Source of the DNA: Proteocatella sp049670425
Lineage (GTDB): Bacteria; Bacillota; Clostridia; Peptostreptococcales; Filifactoraceae
Assembly (NCBI GenBank): GCA_049670425.1
Contig: JBATTG010000267.1
Location: 1-6,575 of the forward strand
Direction: 5' to 3'
Length of the DNA stretch: 6,575 bases
Position numbers and translations under genes: made by a program. Below are positions 5,842 to 6,575 of the stretch, one piece after another. Position 1 is the first letter of the stretch, and every line of letters begins with the position of its first letter. Below the pieces are notes generated by a model. The model ran no database searches, was not told where the DNA came from, and saw only the letters and a list, made by a program, of their open reading frames with translations.

Positions 5842-6390
5842 TTGATTAGAGAAGTGATTGTAGTTGAAGGAAAAGATGATATCTCAGCTGTCAAAAAAGC
5901 AGTTGATGCAGAAATGATAGCAACTAACGGATTTGGATTCCCACGTCATGTAAAAGAAAGAATAGTAAAAGCCAGCAAGGCAAGGGGCATAATAATACTG
6001 ACAGATCCAGATTACGCAGGAGAAAAAATCAGAAAAGAAATAGCAGCTTTAGTTGGGGATTGTAAACATGCATATATCCCAAGAGATTTGGCAACAAAGG
6101 GAGATGACATAGGAGTAGAAAATGCGAAACCAGAAGCCATAATTGAGGCTCTGAACAAGGCGAGATGTCAAACGACAACGAAAAGAGAAGAATTTACCAA
6201 TAGAGATTTAATTGAAAATGATTTGCTTATGGGTGAAAATTCAAGCTACAGAAGAGATTTGGTAGGCCAGGAACTTGGCATAGGCTATGCTAATGGCAAA
6301 CAGTTTTTATCTAGATTGAATAACTATGGGATAACAAAAGAGGAATTTATTAACGCTTTAGATTCAATAAACAGGGAGAAATATGAGTAA
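5842..6390 (+). CDS. rnmV: Ribonuclease M5 (5S rRNA maturation endonuclease)
   Basis: This 182-residue protein is full length; the Bacillus subtilis enzyme has about 186 residues. RNase M5 cuts both strands of the precursor 5S rRNA helix on the ribosome, helped in B. subtilis by ribosomal protein L18. The N-terminal Toprim domain carries its acidic catalytic residues: E9 in VVEGKDD (7-13), and D55 and D57 in ILTDPDYAGEKIR (52-64). TNGFGF (28-33), CKHAYIPR and GVENAKPEAI are further family segments. The C-terminal part (about 115-182) is the M5-specific region. The start is a TTG with GGAG six bases upstream. rsmA overlaps its end by eight bases, the conserved rnmV-rsmA pairing known from Bacillus. 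Upstream is rnpB with its terminator, leaving almost no room for a dedicated promoter. The identification is secure. Confidence 0.95.
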   Translation: MIREVIVVEGKDDISAVKKAVDAEMIATNGFGFPRHVKERIVKASKARGIIILTDPDYAGEKIRKEIAALVGDCKHAYIPRDLATKGDDIGVENAKPEAIIEALNKARCQTTTKREEFTNRDLIENDLLMGENSSYRRDLVGQELGIGYANGKQFLSRLNNYGITKEEFINALDSINREKYE

Positions 6391-6575
6391 TTTAGCAACT
6401 CACAAGACCACGAAAGCAATTGTGGAAAAATACGGATTTAATTTCACAAAATCATTAGGACAAAATTTCCTTGTGGATGTAAATGTCTTGAATAAAATAG
6501 TAGATGGCGCAGACATACATGAGGATGATATAGTATTTGAAATAGGAACCGGTATAGGTACCTTAACCTATGAAC
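6383..6575 (+). CDS. rsmA: 16S rRNA adenine-N6,N6-dimethyltransferase, 3' truncated by window edge
   Basis: The first 64 codons are present and the gene runs off the window. RsmA (KsgA) dimethylates two adjacent adenines in the helix 45 loop of 16S rRNA late in small-subunit assembly, using S-adenosylmethionine. FNFTKSLGQNFLVD (19-32) is the hallmark N-terminal motif. EIGTGIGTLT (53-62) is the SAM-binding motif I, in which T56 replaces the proline seen in many homologues (EIGPGIG). The ATG at 6383 lies eight bases inside rnmV, with GGGAG (6374-6378) four bases before it, a slightly short spacing. Overlap and order imply co-transcription and probably translational coupling with rnmV. Loss of this methylation confers kasugamycin resistance in other bacteria. 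Confidence 0.95.
   Translation, partial: MSNLATHKTTKAIVEKYGFNFTKSLGQNFLVDVNVLNKIVDGADIHEDDIVFEIGTGIGTLTYE

Overview
The window is AT-rich, gene-dense DNA from a low-GC, Gram-positive anaerobe, most likely a member of the Clostridia. The evidence is strong AGGAGG-type ribosome binding sites, GTG and TTG starts, a ferredoxin-dependent 2-oxoacid oxidoreductase, a ribonuclease M5 gene (a Firmicutes hallmark) next to rsmA, and a type A RNase P RNA. I cannot name the genus from the sequence. No mobile element, CRISPR array, tRNA or rRNA is visible, and no stretch over 300 bases lacks a gene.

Region 1 (1-1992, plus strand) is a signalling operon. It holds the C-terminal end of a receiver domain (probably a hybrid histidine kinase), a CheR-type methyltransferase whose start overlaps the previous stop, and a response regulator fused to a GGDEF diguanylate cyclase. 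It ends in a strong hairpin (about 2019-2059) that also serves the opposing operon. The set suggests a phosphorelay and methylation module with a cyclic-di-GMP output rather than a plain chemotaxis operon. The upstream part lies outside the window.

Region 2 (2062-4543, minus strand) is the two-gene operon iorA-iorB. It encodes indolepyruvate:ferredoxin oxidoreductase, which oxidatively decarboxylates aryl pyruvates from aromatic amino acids to aryl-acetyl-CoA and reduces ferredoxin. A weak candidate promoter lies just upstream of iorA.

Region 3 (4641-5333, minus strand) is a single-gene unit with its own promoter and terminator. It encodes a short zinc-dependent phospholipase C-like protein without a signal peptide. 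The metal-ligand pattern is conserved, but the substrate is unknown.

Region 4 (5413-6575, plus strand) is a stable-RNA maturation cluster: rnpB (RNase P RNA) with a good promoter and terminator, rnmV (RNase M5, 5S rRNA maturation) and rsmA (16S rRNA dimethyltransferase, cut by the window edge). Only 23 bases separate the rnpB terminator from the rnmV start. rnmV-rsmA may therefore depend on read-through of that terminator or on a promoter hidden inside rnpB. This is the most interesting regulatory observation in the window. I found no clearly novel system.
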